A stretch of 64,000 nucleotides of DNA from Arthrobacter sp. HY1533 (GTDB lineage Bacteria > Actinomycetota > Actinomycetes > Actinomycetales > Micrococcaceae), in contig NZ_JANKZF010000011.1 of NCBI RefSeq assembly GCF_027568515.1, positions 1 to 64,000 on the forward strand, read 5' to 3'. Made by a program: the position numbers and the translations under genes. Positions 25,138-33,979 of the stretch are shown here, in pieces (the first letter of the stretch is position 1; each line of letters begins with the position of its first letter). The notes under the pieces were generated by a model. It worked only from the letters and a program-made list of their open reading frames with translations. It was not told the DNA's origin and ran no database searches.

Positions 25138-25223
25138 GCCACGGTGCCCGACGGCGGCGCACCAGTATGCCCAGAGCGGAGAGGCGGAAATGGTTGACCG
25201 ACCCGGGATCGCATGGAATATTT

Positions 25224-25245
25224 ATAGAACGAACGGTCAGTAATT
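25224..25245. promoter_or_regulatory. PaaR-type operator upstream of the paa thiolase
   Basis: Contains AACGAACGGTCAGTAATT, nearly identical to the site before paaA (32950-32971). It fits the TetR/PaaR pattern ACCGNNCGNNCGGT that I recall for Corynebacterium. A TTGACC (25194-25199) and AATATTTAT (25217-25225) form a likely promoter whose start would fall within the site. Confidence 0.65.
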
Positions 25246-25308
25246 TATTCGACGGTTCCCGCCGACGGCATTGGCCGCGCCGGCACCGCGAGTCCGGAGG
25301 GTTCACCC

Positions 25309-26535
25309 ATGGCAGCAGGCACACCACAGGCATTCCTGGTGGGCGGGGTTCGCACACCCGTGGGACGCTACGGCGGCGCGTTGTCATCGGTTCGGCCGGA
25401 CGACCTCGCGGCCCTGAGCATCCGGGCACTCATAAGCCGCACCGGGATCGACCCCGCAGACGTCGACGAGGTCATCCTGGGCAACGCAAACGGTGCCGGC
25501 GAGGAAAACCGCAACGTTGCCCGCATGGCATGGCTGCTGGCCGGCTTCCCCGACACCGTCCCCGGCATCACAGTGAACCGCCTGTGTGCCTCCGGGATGA
25601 GTGCCATCACCACGGCCAGCCACATGGTCAAGGCGGGGGCCGCGGACATCGTGGTGGCCGGCGGGGTGGAATCCATGTCCAGGGCGCCCTGGGTCATGGC
25701 CAAGCCGGAGCAGGCCTTCGCAAAACCGGGCGCCACCTTCGACACCTCGATCGGCTGGCGTTTCACCAACCCGGCCTTCCTCTCCGGAGAGCTGTCCCGC
25801 GACGGAAAAATGACTTACTCCATGCTGGAAACTGCCGAGGAGGTGGCCCGCCGCTTCAACGTCAGCCGCGAGGACTGCGACGCCTTTGCCGTCCGCTCCC
25901 ACGAACGCGCACTTGCCGCCATCGCCGCCGGACACTTCCGCGATGAGATTGTCCCCGTCACCGTCAAGGGACGGCGCGGCGACACCGTGGTCGACGCCGA
26001 CGAGGGCCCGCGCACCGGCACCACCCTGGACGTCCTGGCCGGACTGCGCCCCGTGGTGGCCGGGGGAACAGTGGTCACGGCCGGCAACGCCTCCTCCCTC
26101 AACGACGGCTCCTGCGCCATCATCGTCGCCTCGGAACGCGCCGTCGAAAAGTACAGGCTGGTCCCGCGCGCCCGCATCCTGGACGGCGCCGCGGCCGGCC
26201 TGGCCCCGGAAATCATGGGAATGGGACCGGTCGCCGCCACCCGCAAGGTCCTGCAAAGGCAGGGAATTGACGTGGGCCGGCTCGGCGCCGTCGAACTCAA
26301 CGAGGCGTTCGCCTCCCAATCGCTGGCCAGCATGCGCGAGCTCGGCCTGGACCCCGGCACCGTCAACAACTGCGGCGGTGCCATCGCCCTGGGCCACCCG
26401 CTGGGCTCCTCCGGCGCCCGCATCGTCGTCACCCTGCTGGGCCGGCTGGAACGCGAGGCCCCCGGCGGCATCGGTCTGGCCACCATGTGCGTTGGCGTCG
26501 GCCAGGGTGCCGCCCTGCTCGTGGAGGGCATGTGA
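25309..26535 (+). CDS. paaJ: 3-oxoadipyl-CoA/acetyl-CoA thiolase of the paa pathway
   Basis: A 408-aa degradative thiolase. Catalytic Cys93 lies in NRLCASGMSAI, His363 in GHPLGSSG and Cys394 in CVGVGQG. It most likely performs the last step of phenylacetate breakdown, splitting 3-oxoadipyl-CoA to acetyl-CoA and succinyl-CoA, and perhaps also 3-oxo-5,6-dehydrosuberyl-CoA. It heads a four-gene unit with paaF, paaH and paaZ behind a PaaR-type operator. The stop overlaps the next start by one base. By sequence alone an acetoacetyl-CoA thiolase is possible; the operon decides. Confidence 0.88.
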   Translation: MAAGTPQAFLVGGVRTPVGRYGGALSSVRPDDLAALSIRALISRTGIDPADVDEVILGNANGAGEENRNVARMAWLLAGFPDTVPGITVNRLCASGMSAITTASHMVKAGAADIVVAGGVESMSRAPWVMAKPEQAFAKPGATFDTSIGWRFTNPAFLSGELSRDGKMTYSMLETAEEVARRFNVSREDCDAFAVRSHERALAAIAAGHFRDEIVPVTVKGRRGDTVVDADEGPRTGTTLDVLAGLRPVVAGGTVVTAGNASSLNDGSCAIIVASERAVEKYRLVPRARILDGAAAGLAPEIMGMGPVAATRKVLQRQGIDVGRLGAVELNEAFASQSLASMRELGLDPGTVNNCGGAIALGHPLGSSGARIVVTLLGRLEREAPGGIGLATMCVGVGQGAALLVEGM

Positions 26536-27335
26536 TGGACGACGCCGGCACGCGCCTGAATCCCGCCACTTTCGCCACGCTGCTGGTCACCGAGCGGGAC
26601 GACCGGGTGGGCGTGCAGCTGAACCGCCCCGAGGTGCGCAACGCCATTGACGCCCGGATGGTGGAGGAGCTGCATGCAGTCTGCGCGCACCTGGAAGCCA
26701 CTCCCAAGGTGCTGATCCTCTCCGGCAGTCCCGGCGGCGATTCCGGGGCAAAGGCCATTTTTGCCTCAGGTGCAGACATTGCCGAGCTGATCGGGCGCCG
26801 CAGGGAGGACGCCCTGGCCGGCATCAACTCGGGCCTGTTCGCCAGGATTGCCAAACTGCCCATGCCTGTCATCGCCGCCCTGGACGGATACGCGCTGGGC
26901 GGCGGGGCGGAACTGGCTTACGCCGCCGACTTCCGCATCGGCACCCGCGCCCTGCGCATGGGCCAGCCCGAAACCAGCCTCGGCATCATGGCCGCGGCCG
27001 GGGCCACCTGGCGCCTCAAGGAACTGGTGGGGGAGCCCATGGCCATGGAGATCCTGCTGGCCGGGCGCATCCTCACGGGGGAGGGCTGCCTGCGCGTTGG
27101 GCTCATCACCGAGCTGGTCGAATCCGCCGACCTACTCAAAGCGGCCCACGCGCTCGCCGACAAGATCGCGGCGCAGGACCCGCTGGCCGTGCAGGCCACC
27201 AAACGCGTCTTCCACGAACCCCGCGCGGCCCACCCCGAGGCGGACAACCTGGCACAGGCCGAACTGTTTGAGTCGCCAGCCAAGTTTGCGCGCATGCAGG
27301 CCTTTTTGGACAAGCGGGAAAGGAAGCAGCCATGA
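26535..27335 (+). CDS. paaF: Enoyl-CoA hydratase/isomerase, PaaF-like
   Basis: A 266-aa crotonase-fold protein. FASGADIAEL is the CoA-binding/oxyanion segment and ALDGYALGGGAELAYAADFRIG the second oxyanion motif. Ends with a helical tail LAQAELFESPAKFARMQAFLDKR. In the pathway it probably hydrates 2,3-dehydroadipyl-CoA. The ATG overlaps the thiolase stop (TGATG). A paaG-like role is possible, but a separate paaG-like gene exists at 37070. The start lacks an in-frame upstream alternative with a ribosome-binding site. Confidence 0.85.
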   Translation: MDDAGTRLNPATFATLLVTERDDRVGVQLNRPEVRNAIDARMVEELHAVCAHLEATPKVLILSGSPGGDSGAKAIFASGADIAELIGRRREDALAGINSGLFARIAKLPMPVIAALDGYALGGGAELAYAADFRIGTRALRMGQPETSLGIMAAAGATWRLKELVGEPMAMEILLAGRILTGEGCLRVGLITELVESADLLKAAHALADKIAAQDPLAVQATKRVFHEPRAAHPEADNLAQAELFESPAKFARMQAFLDKRERKQP

Positions 27336-28222
27336 CCCCCACCCCCGACCCTCCCTCAGCTGTGGGGGCCTTTTCCCCAACGCTTCCTCACTTTGTGGGT
27401 GTCCTGGGTGGCGGGCGCATGGGTGCCGGGATCGCTCACGCCTTCCTGCTGGCCGGCTGCGAGGTGCTCGTGGTGGAGCGTGATCTCGATGCCGCCGCGG
27501 CAGCGCGCGGGCGGGTGGAATCCGCCGTGGCCAAATCTGTGGCGCTCGGGCTGGCGGCTTCAGTGGAGAGCCACACCGCCCGGCTTGAAGTGTCCACGGA
27601 CTACTCCCACTTTGCCCCTTGTGAGCTGGTGGTGGAGGCCGTGCCGGAGATTTGGGATTTGAAGGTGGCATCGCTGAAGCGGGTGGAAGCGCATCTGGCG
27701 GACCGCGCCGTACTGGCCTCGAACAGCTCCTCGCTGTCCATGACGGGGCTGGCCGCTGAACTCGGCCGCCCGCAGAACTTCATTGGCCTGCACTTCTTCA
27801 ACCCGGTCCCCGCGTCCACGTTGATCGAAGTGGTTATTGCCCAACAGACGGTCCCCGAACTGGGGGACGCGGCGCGGGGCTGGGTGGCGGCGCTGGGCAA
27901 AACAGCCGTCGTTGTCAAAGACGCACCGGGATTCGCCTCTTCCCGGTTGGGCGTGGCCATTGCGCTGGAGGCCATGCGCATGGTGGAAGAGGGTGTGGCC
28001 AGCGCGGAGGACATCGACAACGCCATGGTGCTGGGCTACAAGCACCCCACCGGCCCCCTGCGGACCACCGACATTGTGGGCCTGGACGTGCGCCTGGGCA
28101 TTGCCGAATACCTGGCCGAAACGCTGGGGGATCGCTTTGCGCCTCCGCAGATCCTGCGTGACAAGGTGGCCCGCGGCGAGCTGGGCCGAAAGAGCGGCCA
28201 AGGATTCTTCCACTGGGCCTAG
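27332..28222 (+). CDS. paaH: 3-hydroxyadipyl-CoA dehydrogenase
   Basis: A 296-aa NAD-dependent 3-hydroxyacyl-CoA dehydrogenase. The Rossmann motif GVLGGGRMGAGIAHAFLLAGCEV begins only at residue 23. ASNSSSLSM, NFIGLHFFNPVP with the catalytic His, and DAPGFASSRLG follow, and the end GRKSGQGFFHWA is normal. The first 21 residues (proline-rich) are additional; their DNA resembles the 32-bp repeat at 48505. The ATG is supported by GGAAAGGAAG upstream and by a 4-nt overlap with paaF. Confidence 0.92.
   Translation: MTPTPDPPSAVGAFSPTLPHFVGVLGGGRMGAGIAHAFLLAGCEVLVVERDLDAAAAARGRVESAVAKSVALGLAASVESHTARLEVSTDYSHFAPCELVVEAVPEIWDLKVASLKRVEAHLADRAVLASNSSSLSMTGLAAELGRPQNFIGLHFFNPVPASTLIEVVIAQQTVPELGDAARGWVAALGKTAVVVKDAPGFASSRLGVAIALEAMRMVEEGVASAEDIDNAMVLGYKHPTGPLRTTDIVGLDVRLGIAEYLAETLGDRFAPPQILRDKVARGELGRKSGQGFFHWA
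27351..27400 (+). repeat. Degenerate copy of a 32-bp repeat in the paaH 5' end
   Basis: Aligned without gaps to the tandem repeat at 48505-48554, 36 of 50 positions are identical, including CTCCCTCA, TGGGGG and CGCT-CCTCACTTT blocks. It encodes part of the N-terminal extension of PaaH. Confidence 0.55.
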
Positions 28223-28262
28223 CAGCCCGCACCAAGACCAACCCCGAAAGGACGGGTCAACG

Positions 28263-30392
28263 ATGACCACCGCACCTTCAATTGAAATAGTTCCGAGCTA
28301 CATCCGGGATGCATGGTGGACCCCGGCCGACGGCGCCACAACCACAGATGCCCGCGACGCCAGTACAGGTGAGCTGCTGGCCCGGGTGTCGGCCGAGGGG
28401 CTGGACCTGGGCGCCGCCGTCGAACATGCCCGGACGGTGGGGCAGGCTGAGCTGGGCAAGCTGACCATCCACGGACGTGCCCTGAAGCTGCGCGAATTGG
28501 CCGCATACCTCAACGGCCGTCGGGAGGAGCTCTACGCAATCTCGGCCCGGACCGGCGCCACAAAAATTGACTCCATGGTGGACATTGACGGCGGCATCGG
28601 CGTGCTGTTCACGTTTTCCTCCAAGGGCCGGCGGGAACTGCCCAACTCGAACGTGATTGTCGACGGTCCCGTGGAGGTGCTTTCGAAGGACGGCTCGTTC
28701 ATCGGCGAGCACATTTACACCCGGATCCCCGGCGTCGCGGCCCAGATCAACGCCTTCAACTTCCCTGTCTGGGGCATGCTGGAAAAGTTCGCCCCCGCGT
28801 TCCTGGCCGGGGTGCCCACCCTCGTCAAGCCGGCCACGCCCAGCGGCTACCTGGCCGAGGCCGCCGCGCGCGCCATGGTCGAATCGGGAATCCTGCCGGC
28901 GGGCTCATTGCAACTCATCTCCGGCTCCGCCCGCACCCTGTTGGACGTCCTGGACTACCGTGACATGGTCTCTTTCACCGGCTCCGCCTCGACCGCCAAT
29001 TCGCTCAAGAGCCACCCCAATGTGGTGTTGGGCGGCGTCCGCTTCACCTCGGAGACCGACTCGCTCAACGCCGCCATCCTTGGCCCCGACGCCGTCCCCG
29101 GCACGCCGGAATTCGAGGCCTTCATCAAGTCCGTGGTCACCGAAATGACCGTCAAGGCCGGCCAAAAGTGCACGTCCATCCGCCGCACCATCGTCCCCAA
29201 CGGGCTCAAGCAGGCCGTCGTCGACGCCATCGGGGCGCGCATCGGCGAACGCGTGGTGGTGGGTGATCCCCGCGCCGAGGGCGTCACGATGGGGGCACTC
29301 GCCTCCTTGGAGCAGCTGGCGGACGTCCGTGCTGCCGTGGAAACCATGCTCGCCGCCGGTGGTGAGCTGGCCTATGGGACCCTCGATGCGCCGGCCGTGA
29401 CCCGCGCGGACGGCTCGGTGGCCGCCGTCGTCGATGGTGCATTCATGACGCCGGTGCTGCTGAGTTGGGCCAATGCCGAGGCCCCGGAGGTGCACGCGCT
29501 GGAGGCCTTTGGGCCCGTGTCCAGCGTGATTGGCTATGACACGCACGACGGCGATGTCAGCGAGGCGGTCAGGCTCGCCGCGCTGGGGGCGGGGTCGCTC
29601 GTGGCGACCGTCTGCACGAATGATCCGGCGACGGCCCAGGCACTGGTGGCGGGCATTGCCGCCCACCACGGCCGCGTCCTGGTGCTCAATCGTGAGGACG
29701 CCCGCACGTCCACGGGCCACGGCTCTCCCGTGCCGCACCTGGTGCACGGAGGGCCGGGCCGGGCCGGCGGGGGCGAGGAACTGGGCGGCATCCGCTCGGT
29801 CCTGCACCACATGCAGCGCACCGCCATCCAGGGCTCACCCAACATGCTCACCGCCATCACTGGTGTGTGGCACAGCGGTGCCGACAGAGTGGCTGCCGGG
29901 TCTGTGGAGTTCGGGGCTGTGCCCGGTGCGGTCCACCCGTTCCGGAAGTCCCTGGCGGAGCTGCGGATCGGGGACGCGTTCGCCTCCGGCCTGCGCCGGG
30001 TGACGCTCGAGGACATCACCGCCTTTGCGAACTCCACGGGCGACACCTTCTACGCCCACACTGATGCCATGGCCGCGGAAAGGAACCCGTTTTTTCCAGG
30101 CATCGTGGCGCACGGATACTTGTTGGTGTCCTGGGCTGCAGGGCTGTTTGTGGAGCCGGCGCCGGGGCCCGTGCTGGCCAACTACGGGCTGGAATCGCTG
30201 CGCTTCATCACGCCGGTGGCGGCGGGGGACTCGATCCGCGTGACGCTGACGGCCAAGAAGATCACCCCGCGCGTCACCGACGAATACGGCGAGGTTTGCT
30301 GGGATGCCATCCTGCACAACCAGGTCGGCGACATTGTGGCCACCTACGACGTGCTGACGCTCGTGGAAAAGGAGAACACGCTCTACGCGTAG
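28263..30392 (+). CDS. paaZ: Bifunctional oxepin-CoA hydrolase / semialdehyde dehydrogenase
   Basis: A 709-aa fusion. Residues about 1-535 form an aldehyde dehydrogenase (QINAFNFPVWGMLEKFAPAFLAG; catalytic Cys303 in GQKCTSIRR). Residues about 555-709 form a MaoC-type R-hydratase (DITAFANSTGDTFYAHTD, PGIVAHGYLLVSWAAGLF). In phenylacetate breakdown the hydratase opens oxepin-CoA and the dehydrogenase oxidises the resulting aldehyde to 3-oxo-5,6-dehydrosuberyl-CoA. The ATG is 40 nt after paaH with AAAGGA upstream. Full length for the family. Confidence 0.95.
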   Translation: MTTAPSIEIVPSYIRDAWWTPADGATTTDARDASTGELLARVSAEGLDLGAAVEHARTVGQAELGKLTIHGRALKLRELAAYLNGRREELYAISARTGATKIDSMVDIDGGIGVLFTFSSKGRRELPNSNVIVDGPVEVLSKDGSFIGEHIYTRIPGVAAQINAFNFPVWGMLEKFAPAFLAGVPTLVKPATPSGYLAEAAARAMVESGILPAGSLQLISGSARTLLDVLDYRDMVSFTGSASTANSLKSHPNVVLGGVRFTSETDSLNAAILGPDAVPGTPEFEAFIKSVVTEMTVKAGQKCTSIRRTIVPNGLKQAVVDAIGARIGERVVVGDPRAEGVTMGALASLEQLADVRAAVETMLAAGGELAYGTLDAPAVTRADGSVAAVVDGAFMTPVLLSWANAEAPEVHALEAFGPVSSVIGYDTHDGDVSEAVRLAALGAGSLVATVCTNDPATAQALVAGIAAHHGRVLVLNREDARTSTGHGSPVPHLVHGGPGRAGGGEELGGIRSVLHHMQRTAIQGSPNMLTAITGVWHSGADRVAAGSVEFGAVPGAVHPFRKSLAELRIGDAFASGLRRVTLEDITAFANSTGDTFYAHTDAMAAERNPFFPGIVAHGYLLVSWAAGLFVEPAPGPVLANYGLESLRFITPVAAGDSIRVTLTAKKITPRVTDEYGEVCWDAILHNQVGDIVATYDVLTLVEKENTLYA

Positions 30393-30396
30393 CCCT

Positions 30397-30421
30397 GGAT
30401 CTCGACAGGCTCGATCACCGG
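30397..30421. repeat. Interspersed palindromic repeat (single copy)
   Basis: Contains ATCTCGACAGGCTCGATCACC, an inverted, slightly diverged copy of the GGTCGAGCCTGTCGAGACC family. It lies in the 33-nt gap between the convergent ends of paaZ and paaR, and could act as a terminator. Confidence 0.75.
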
Positions 30422-30425
30422 CAGC

Positions 30426-31046
30426 CTACTTGCGCAGCCCGTCGAAAGCCATGGAGATGACGTCGTCGGCCAGTTTCTTCGCCGTCAGGGAGCCGCCGGG
30501 CTTGTACCATTCCACAATTGAGTTGATGGTGCCGAACAGGAGCCGGGTGACGGTGCCGGGGTCAATGTCGCTGCGCATCGAGCCGTCCTGCTGCGCTGCG
30601 GACACCAGGGAAGTGATGGTGCGGTCAAAGGCACGACGCCGGGCCAACGCGTCGCGCTCCATCTCCGTGTTGCCCCGCAGCCGCAGCAGCAACGTGACGA
30701 ATGGCAGGCGCTGCACCAGGACGGCCACGGTGCCACGGAGCACGAACTCAAGGCGGGCCTCGGCAGTTCCGGAGGTGGCGCCGTCGAGCGTCAAGACCTC
30801 CTCGAGTCCGCCCAATGCCTCCTCGAGTGCCAGCCTCAGCAATTCCTCCTTGGAGGGGACGTGATGGTAGATGGCCGACTTGGAGATACCCAAAGTTTCC
30901 GCCAGGATGCCCATCGAGGTGGCCTCGTAGCCGTGCCTGTTGAAGACGTCCACGGCAATGCGCAACACCGATTGCTGGTCGTATCCGGGCCGCCCGCGCT
31001 TGGTGGTGGCGGGCGGTGTTGCGAGGGTGGGCGGGTTGGCAGGCAT
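30426..31046 (-). CDS. paaR: TetR-family repressor of phenylacetate genes
   Basis: A 206-aa TetR protein. The N-terminal helix-turn-helix lies at about 25-68 (DQQSVLRIAVDVFNRHGYEATSMGILAETLGISKSAIYHHVPSKEELL), and the C-terminal part is the ligand/dimer domain (TetR_C_33-like). In actinobacteria the paa cluster is repressed by such a protein and induced by phenylacetyl-CoA. Three similar operators occur before the three paa transcription units here. It lies in the middle of the cluster, 21 nt from paaK, same strand, so it may be cotranscribed with paaI-paaK and autoregulate. Confidence 0.88.
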   Translation of the reverse strand: MPANPPTLATPPATTKRGRPGYDQQSVLRIAVDVFNRHGYEATSMGILAETLGISKSAIYHHVPSKEELLRLALEEALGGLEEVLTLDGATSGTAEARLEFVLRGTVAVLVQRLPFVTLLLRLRGNTEMERDALARRRAFDRTITSLVSAAQQDGSMRSDIDPGTVTRLLFGTINSIVEWYKPGGSLTAKKLADDVISMAFDGLRK

Positions 31047-31067
31047 GGTTCCTAGTTTCTCACGGGG

Positions 31068-32384
31068 TCAGCCCTTGGGGCGGTTGTCGTAGATGCGCCT
31101 CAGTTTTCCGTTGGACCGCTCCAAGGTGCCTGGCGCAACGACGTCGACGGTGCACGAGGAGCCGATGTGGACCTTGACGTGGGACTTCAGGGTTGCGGCC
31201 GCGGCCGTGCGTTCCTCCGACGTGGTGTTTTCCCGCGGCTCGATGTGGATGGTCATCTCATCCATCCGGCCCGTGCGGGTCAACTCCAGCTGGAAGTGGG
31301 AGCTCAGGGCCGGGATACGCAGGGCAATTTCCTCGATCTGGGACGGGAACAAGTTCACCCCGCGCAGAATGATCATGTCGTCGCTGCGGCCGGTGATCCG
31401 GGCCATCCGGCGCATGGAGGGCCGTGCCGTGCCGGGCAGCAGCCTGGACAGGTCCTTGGTGCGGTACCGGATGATGGGCAGCGCTTCCTTGCTCAGTGAG
31501 GTGAACACCAGCTCGCCCTCCTCGCCGTCGGGCAGCACGGTTGAATGGTCAAAGGGGTCGATGATTTCCGGGCGGAAATGGTCCTCCCAGATGTGGTTTC
31601 CGTCCTTGGTTTCCACGCATTCACCGGCCACGCCGGGGCCCATGACCTCGGACAGGCCGTAGATGTCGCAGGCCTGCAGGTCAAGGCCAGCCTCGAGTTC
31701 GTGGCGCATCTCCTCGGTCCACGGCTCGGCCCCGCAGACGGCAATTTTGAGCGATGTGCTGCGGGGGTCAATGCCGCGGTGGAGCATGGCGTCCATGATG
31801 GTCAGCAGGTATGTGGGGGTGCACATGATGGCGTCCGGCTCGAAGTCGGTGATGAGCTGGATCTGCTTTTCCGTCTGCCCGCCGGACATGGGGATGACTG
31901 TGGTGCCCAGCGCCTCGGCGCCGTAGTGTGCGCCCAGACCGCCGGTGAACAGGCCGTAGCCGTAGGCGTTGTGGACCAACATGCCTGGGCGGACACCCGA
32001 GGCGCGCATGGAGCGGGCCACCAGCGAAGCCCACACCTTGATGTCGTTGGCCGTGTACCCCACCACGGTGGGCCGGCCCGTGGTCCCGGAACTGGCATGG
32101 ATGCGCACCACCTCGCTCTGCGGCACGGCGAACATGCCGAAGGGGTATTCCTGGCGCAGGTCTTCCTTGGTGGTGTACGGGAACTTGGCAAGGTCGGCCA
32201 GCTCCCGCAGATCGGAGGGGTGGACGCCGGCCTCATCGAATTTGCGCTTGTACAGGGGCACGCGGCCATAGGCGTAGGCCAGGGTGTTCTGCAGCCGGTC
32301 CAGCTGCAGCGCCTCGAGTTCGTCCCGGCCCATCAATTCCGCTGCATCCAGCTTTGACGGGTCGCTTGCGGCTGAGTCAGTCAT
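31068..32384 (-). CDS. paaK: Phenylacetate-CoA ligase
   Basis: A 438-aa adenylate-forming ligase that activates phenylacetate with ATP and CoA, the entry step of the pathway. RIHASSGTTGRPTVVGYT (about residues 91-108) is the P-loop-like A3 motif; CGAEPWTEEMR, DIYGLSEVMGPG and RYRTKDLS are the further adenylate motifs; GVNLFPSQIE lies in the C-terminal lid domain. Length is typical. Its start overlaps the end of paaI by 8 nt, so the two form one mRNA with paaR downstream. Confidence 0.95.
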   Translation of the reverse strand: MTDSAASDPSKLDAAELMGRDELEALQLDRLQNTLAYAYGRVPLYKRKFDEAGVHPSDLRELADLAKFPYTTKEDLRQEYPFGMFAVPQSEVVRIHASSGTTGRPTVVGYTANDIKVWASLVARSMRASGVRPGMLVHNAYGYGLFTGGLGAHYGAEALGTTVIPMSGGQTEKQIQLITDFEPDAIMCTPTYLLTIMDAMLHRGIDPRSTSLKIAVCGAEPWTEEMRHELEAGLDLQACDIYGLSEVMGPGVAGECVETKDGNHIWEDHFRPEIIDPFDHSTVLPDGEEGELVFTSLSKEALPIIRYRTKDLSRLLPGTARPSMRRMARITGRSDDMIILRGVNLFPSQIEEIALRIPALSSHFQLELTRTGRMDEMTIHIEPRENTTSEERTAAAATLKSHVKVHIGSSCTVDVVAPGTLERSNGKLRRIYDNRPKG

Positions 32385-32832
32385 CGGTGGCGGACCTTTC
32401 AGGGCTGTGCTTGTTGGGGATGGTCCGGCTTCGCCCGCGGAATTCGGCGATCACGGTGCCGCCGCCGTCGTCGGCGAGTATTTGGACGTCGTACAGGCCG
32501 CTGCGTCCCTGCTGTTGGCGCCGGTTGGCAATGGCGGTGATGCGCTGGCCTGCGCGGCTCGGGGCCAGGAAATTGACGTCGACGCCGGATGCAACAGTGA
32601 CAGTGCTGCCGTCACCATCGGCGGGGTTGCAGGCCAGTGCGAAGGCCGAGTCGGCAAAGGCAAAGATCATGCCGCCGTGCGTGATGCCGAAGCCGTTCAT
32701 CATTTCCGGGCGCAGGGTCATGGCGATGGTAGCGTGCCCGTCCGCGACGCGCAGCACCTCAATGCCGAGCCACTCGGAGGCATGGTCGTTTGCAAGCAAC
32801 GGATGGTCGGTGCCCGGTCCGCTTGAGCCCAT
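32377..32832 (-). CDS. paaI: Hotdog-fold phenylacetyl-CoA thioesterase
   Basis: A 151-aa hotdog protein. MMNGFGITHGGMIFAFADSAFALACN contains the HGG motif and the catalytic Asp of the PaaI subfamily; VTVASGVDVNFLAPSRAGQRI is the central strand. PaaI hydrolyses CoA esters that would otherwise trap CoA when a ring-opened or hydroxylated intermediate accumulates. First gene of the paaI-paaK unit, divergent from paaA, with a PaaR-type operator at 32850-32871 just upstream. Confidence 0.9.
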   Translation of the reverse strand: MGSSGPGTDHPLLANDHASEWLGIEVLRVADGHATIAMTLRPEMMNGFGITHGGMIFAFADSAFALACNPADGDGSTVTVASGVDVNFLAPSRAGQRITAIANRRQQQGRSGLYDVQILADDGGGTVIAEFRGRSRTIPNKHSPERSATDD

Positions 32833-32849
32833 GTGGTGCCCCTTACTTT

Positions 32850-32871
32850 TCTTACCGAATGTTCATTAGGT
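32850..32871. promoter_or_regulatory. PaaR-type operator before paaI
   Basis: Contains CTTACCGAATGTTCATTAGGT, a less perfect member of the operator set. On the minus strand TTGACA (32896-32891) and TATTACC (32875-32869) form the likely paaI promoter overlapping the site, although their 15-nt spacing is short. Confidence 0.5.
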
Positions 32872-32923
32872 AATACCCTTTCGCGGGGCCTGTCAATCCA
32901 CGCCTTTGGGACGGGCCGATTGA

Positions 32924-32950
32924 TTGACGGCGTCGTGGCTGCGCTATATT
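32924..32950 (+). promoter_or_regulatory. Predicted paaA promoter
   Basis: TTGACG (32924-32929) and TATATT (32945-32950), spaced 15 nt. The expected transcription start falls inside the operator that begins at 32950. Confidence 0.5.
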
Positions 32951-32971
32951 CTGAACGAACGGTCGGTAATT
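32950..32971. promoter_or_regulatory. PaaR-type operator before paaA
   Basis: Contains AACGAACGGTCGGTAATT, matching the site at 25224 at all but one position in this stretch. It overlaps the predicted transcription start of paaABCDE. Confidence 0.65.
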
Positions 32972-33005
32972 AAATTGGGCCGCAGGCGGCATTTCGGGAG
33001 AGGCC

Positions 33006-33977
33006 ATGGAACAGGATTCGCAGTCCGCGCAGGACACTGCAGGGCAGGAGAACTTTGATGCAATCATCGCCAAGGATTCCCGGATTGAGCCGCGTGACTG
33101 GATGCCGGACGCCTACCGCCGCTCCCTGGTGCGGCAAATCTCCCAGCACGCGCATTCGGAGATCATCGGCATGCAGCCCGAGGCCAACTGGATCACCCGG
33201 GCGCCGAGCCTGAAGCGCAAGTCGATCCTCATGGCCAAGGTGCAGGACGAGGCTGGCCATGGCTTGTATCTGTATTCGGCCGCCGAGACTCTGGGCACCC
33301 CGCGAGACGAGATGATGGATGCGCTGGTTGCCGGCAAGGCCCGTTATTCCTCCATCTTCAACTACCCCGCCGTCACCTGGGCGGATATGGGCGCCATCGG
33401 CTGGATGGTGGACGGTGCCGCCATCTGCAACCAGGTTCCCCTGTGCCGTGCCTCCTACGGCCCCTACGGCAGGGCCATGGTCCGGGTTTGCAAGGAGGAA
33501 TCCTTCCACCAGCGACAGGGATTTGAGATCCTGCTGGAACTGGCCAACGGAACCCCGGAACAGCGCGCCATGGCCCAGGACGCGGTGAACCGCTGGTACG
33601 CCCCGTCCTTGATGATGTTCGGGCCGCCGGACGACGATTCCCCGAACTCCAAGCAGTCCATGGCCTGGAACATCAAGCGCTTCAGCAACGACGAACTTCG
33701 CAACCGCTTTGTGGGCATGCTGGTGGAGCAGGTCAAGGTGCTGGGCCTGACATTGCCCGATGACCAGATCGGCTTCAATGCGGAAACCGGCAAGTGGGAG
33801 CACGGCCCGCTGGACTGGGAAGAGTTCAAGGAAGTTTTGGTCGGCCGTGGCCCCTGCAATGCCCAGCGCCTGGAACGCCGCCGCTCCGCCCATGAGGAAG
33901 GCGCCTGGGTCCGTGAGGCCGCCGCGGCCTACGCGGACAAGCAGGCCGCCAAGCACGCACAGAAAGACGCTGCCTAG
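33006..33977 (+). CDS. paaA: Phenylacetyl-CoA 1,2-epoxidase catalytic subunit A
   Basis: A 323-aa ferritin-like diiron oxygenase subunit. KVQDEAGHG (Glu82, His85) and [10 protein letters not shown] (Glu164/165, His168) are the two EX2H iron-ligand motifs. With PaaC it forms the heteromeric core that makes the ring 1,2-epoxide of phenylacetyl-CoA. GGGAGAGG lies right before the ATG. The first gene of paaABCDE, 2 nt from paaB. The length fits actinobacterial PaaA. Confidence 0.96.
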   Translation: MEQDSQSAQDTAGQENFDAIIAKDSRIEPRDWMPDAYRRSLVRQISQHAHSEIIGMQPEANWITRAPSLKRKSILMAKVQDEAGHGLYLYSAAETLGTPRDEMMDALVAGKARYSSIFNYPAVTWADMGAIGWMVDGAAICNQVPLCRASYGPYGRAMVRVCKEESFHQRQGFEILLELANGTPEQRAMAQDAVNRWYAPSLMMFGPPDDDSPNSKQSMAWNIKRFSNDELRNRFVGMLVEQVKVLGLTLPDDQIGFNAETGKWEHGPLDWEEFKEVLVGRGPCNAQRLERRRSAHEEGAWVREAAAAYADKQAAKHAQKDAA

Positions 33978-33979
33978 CC

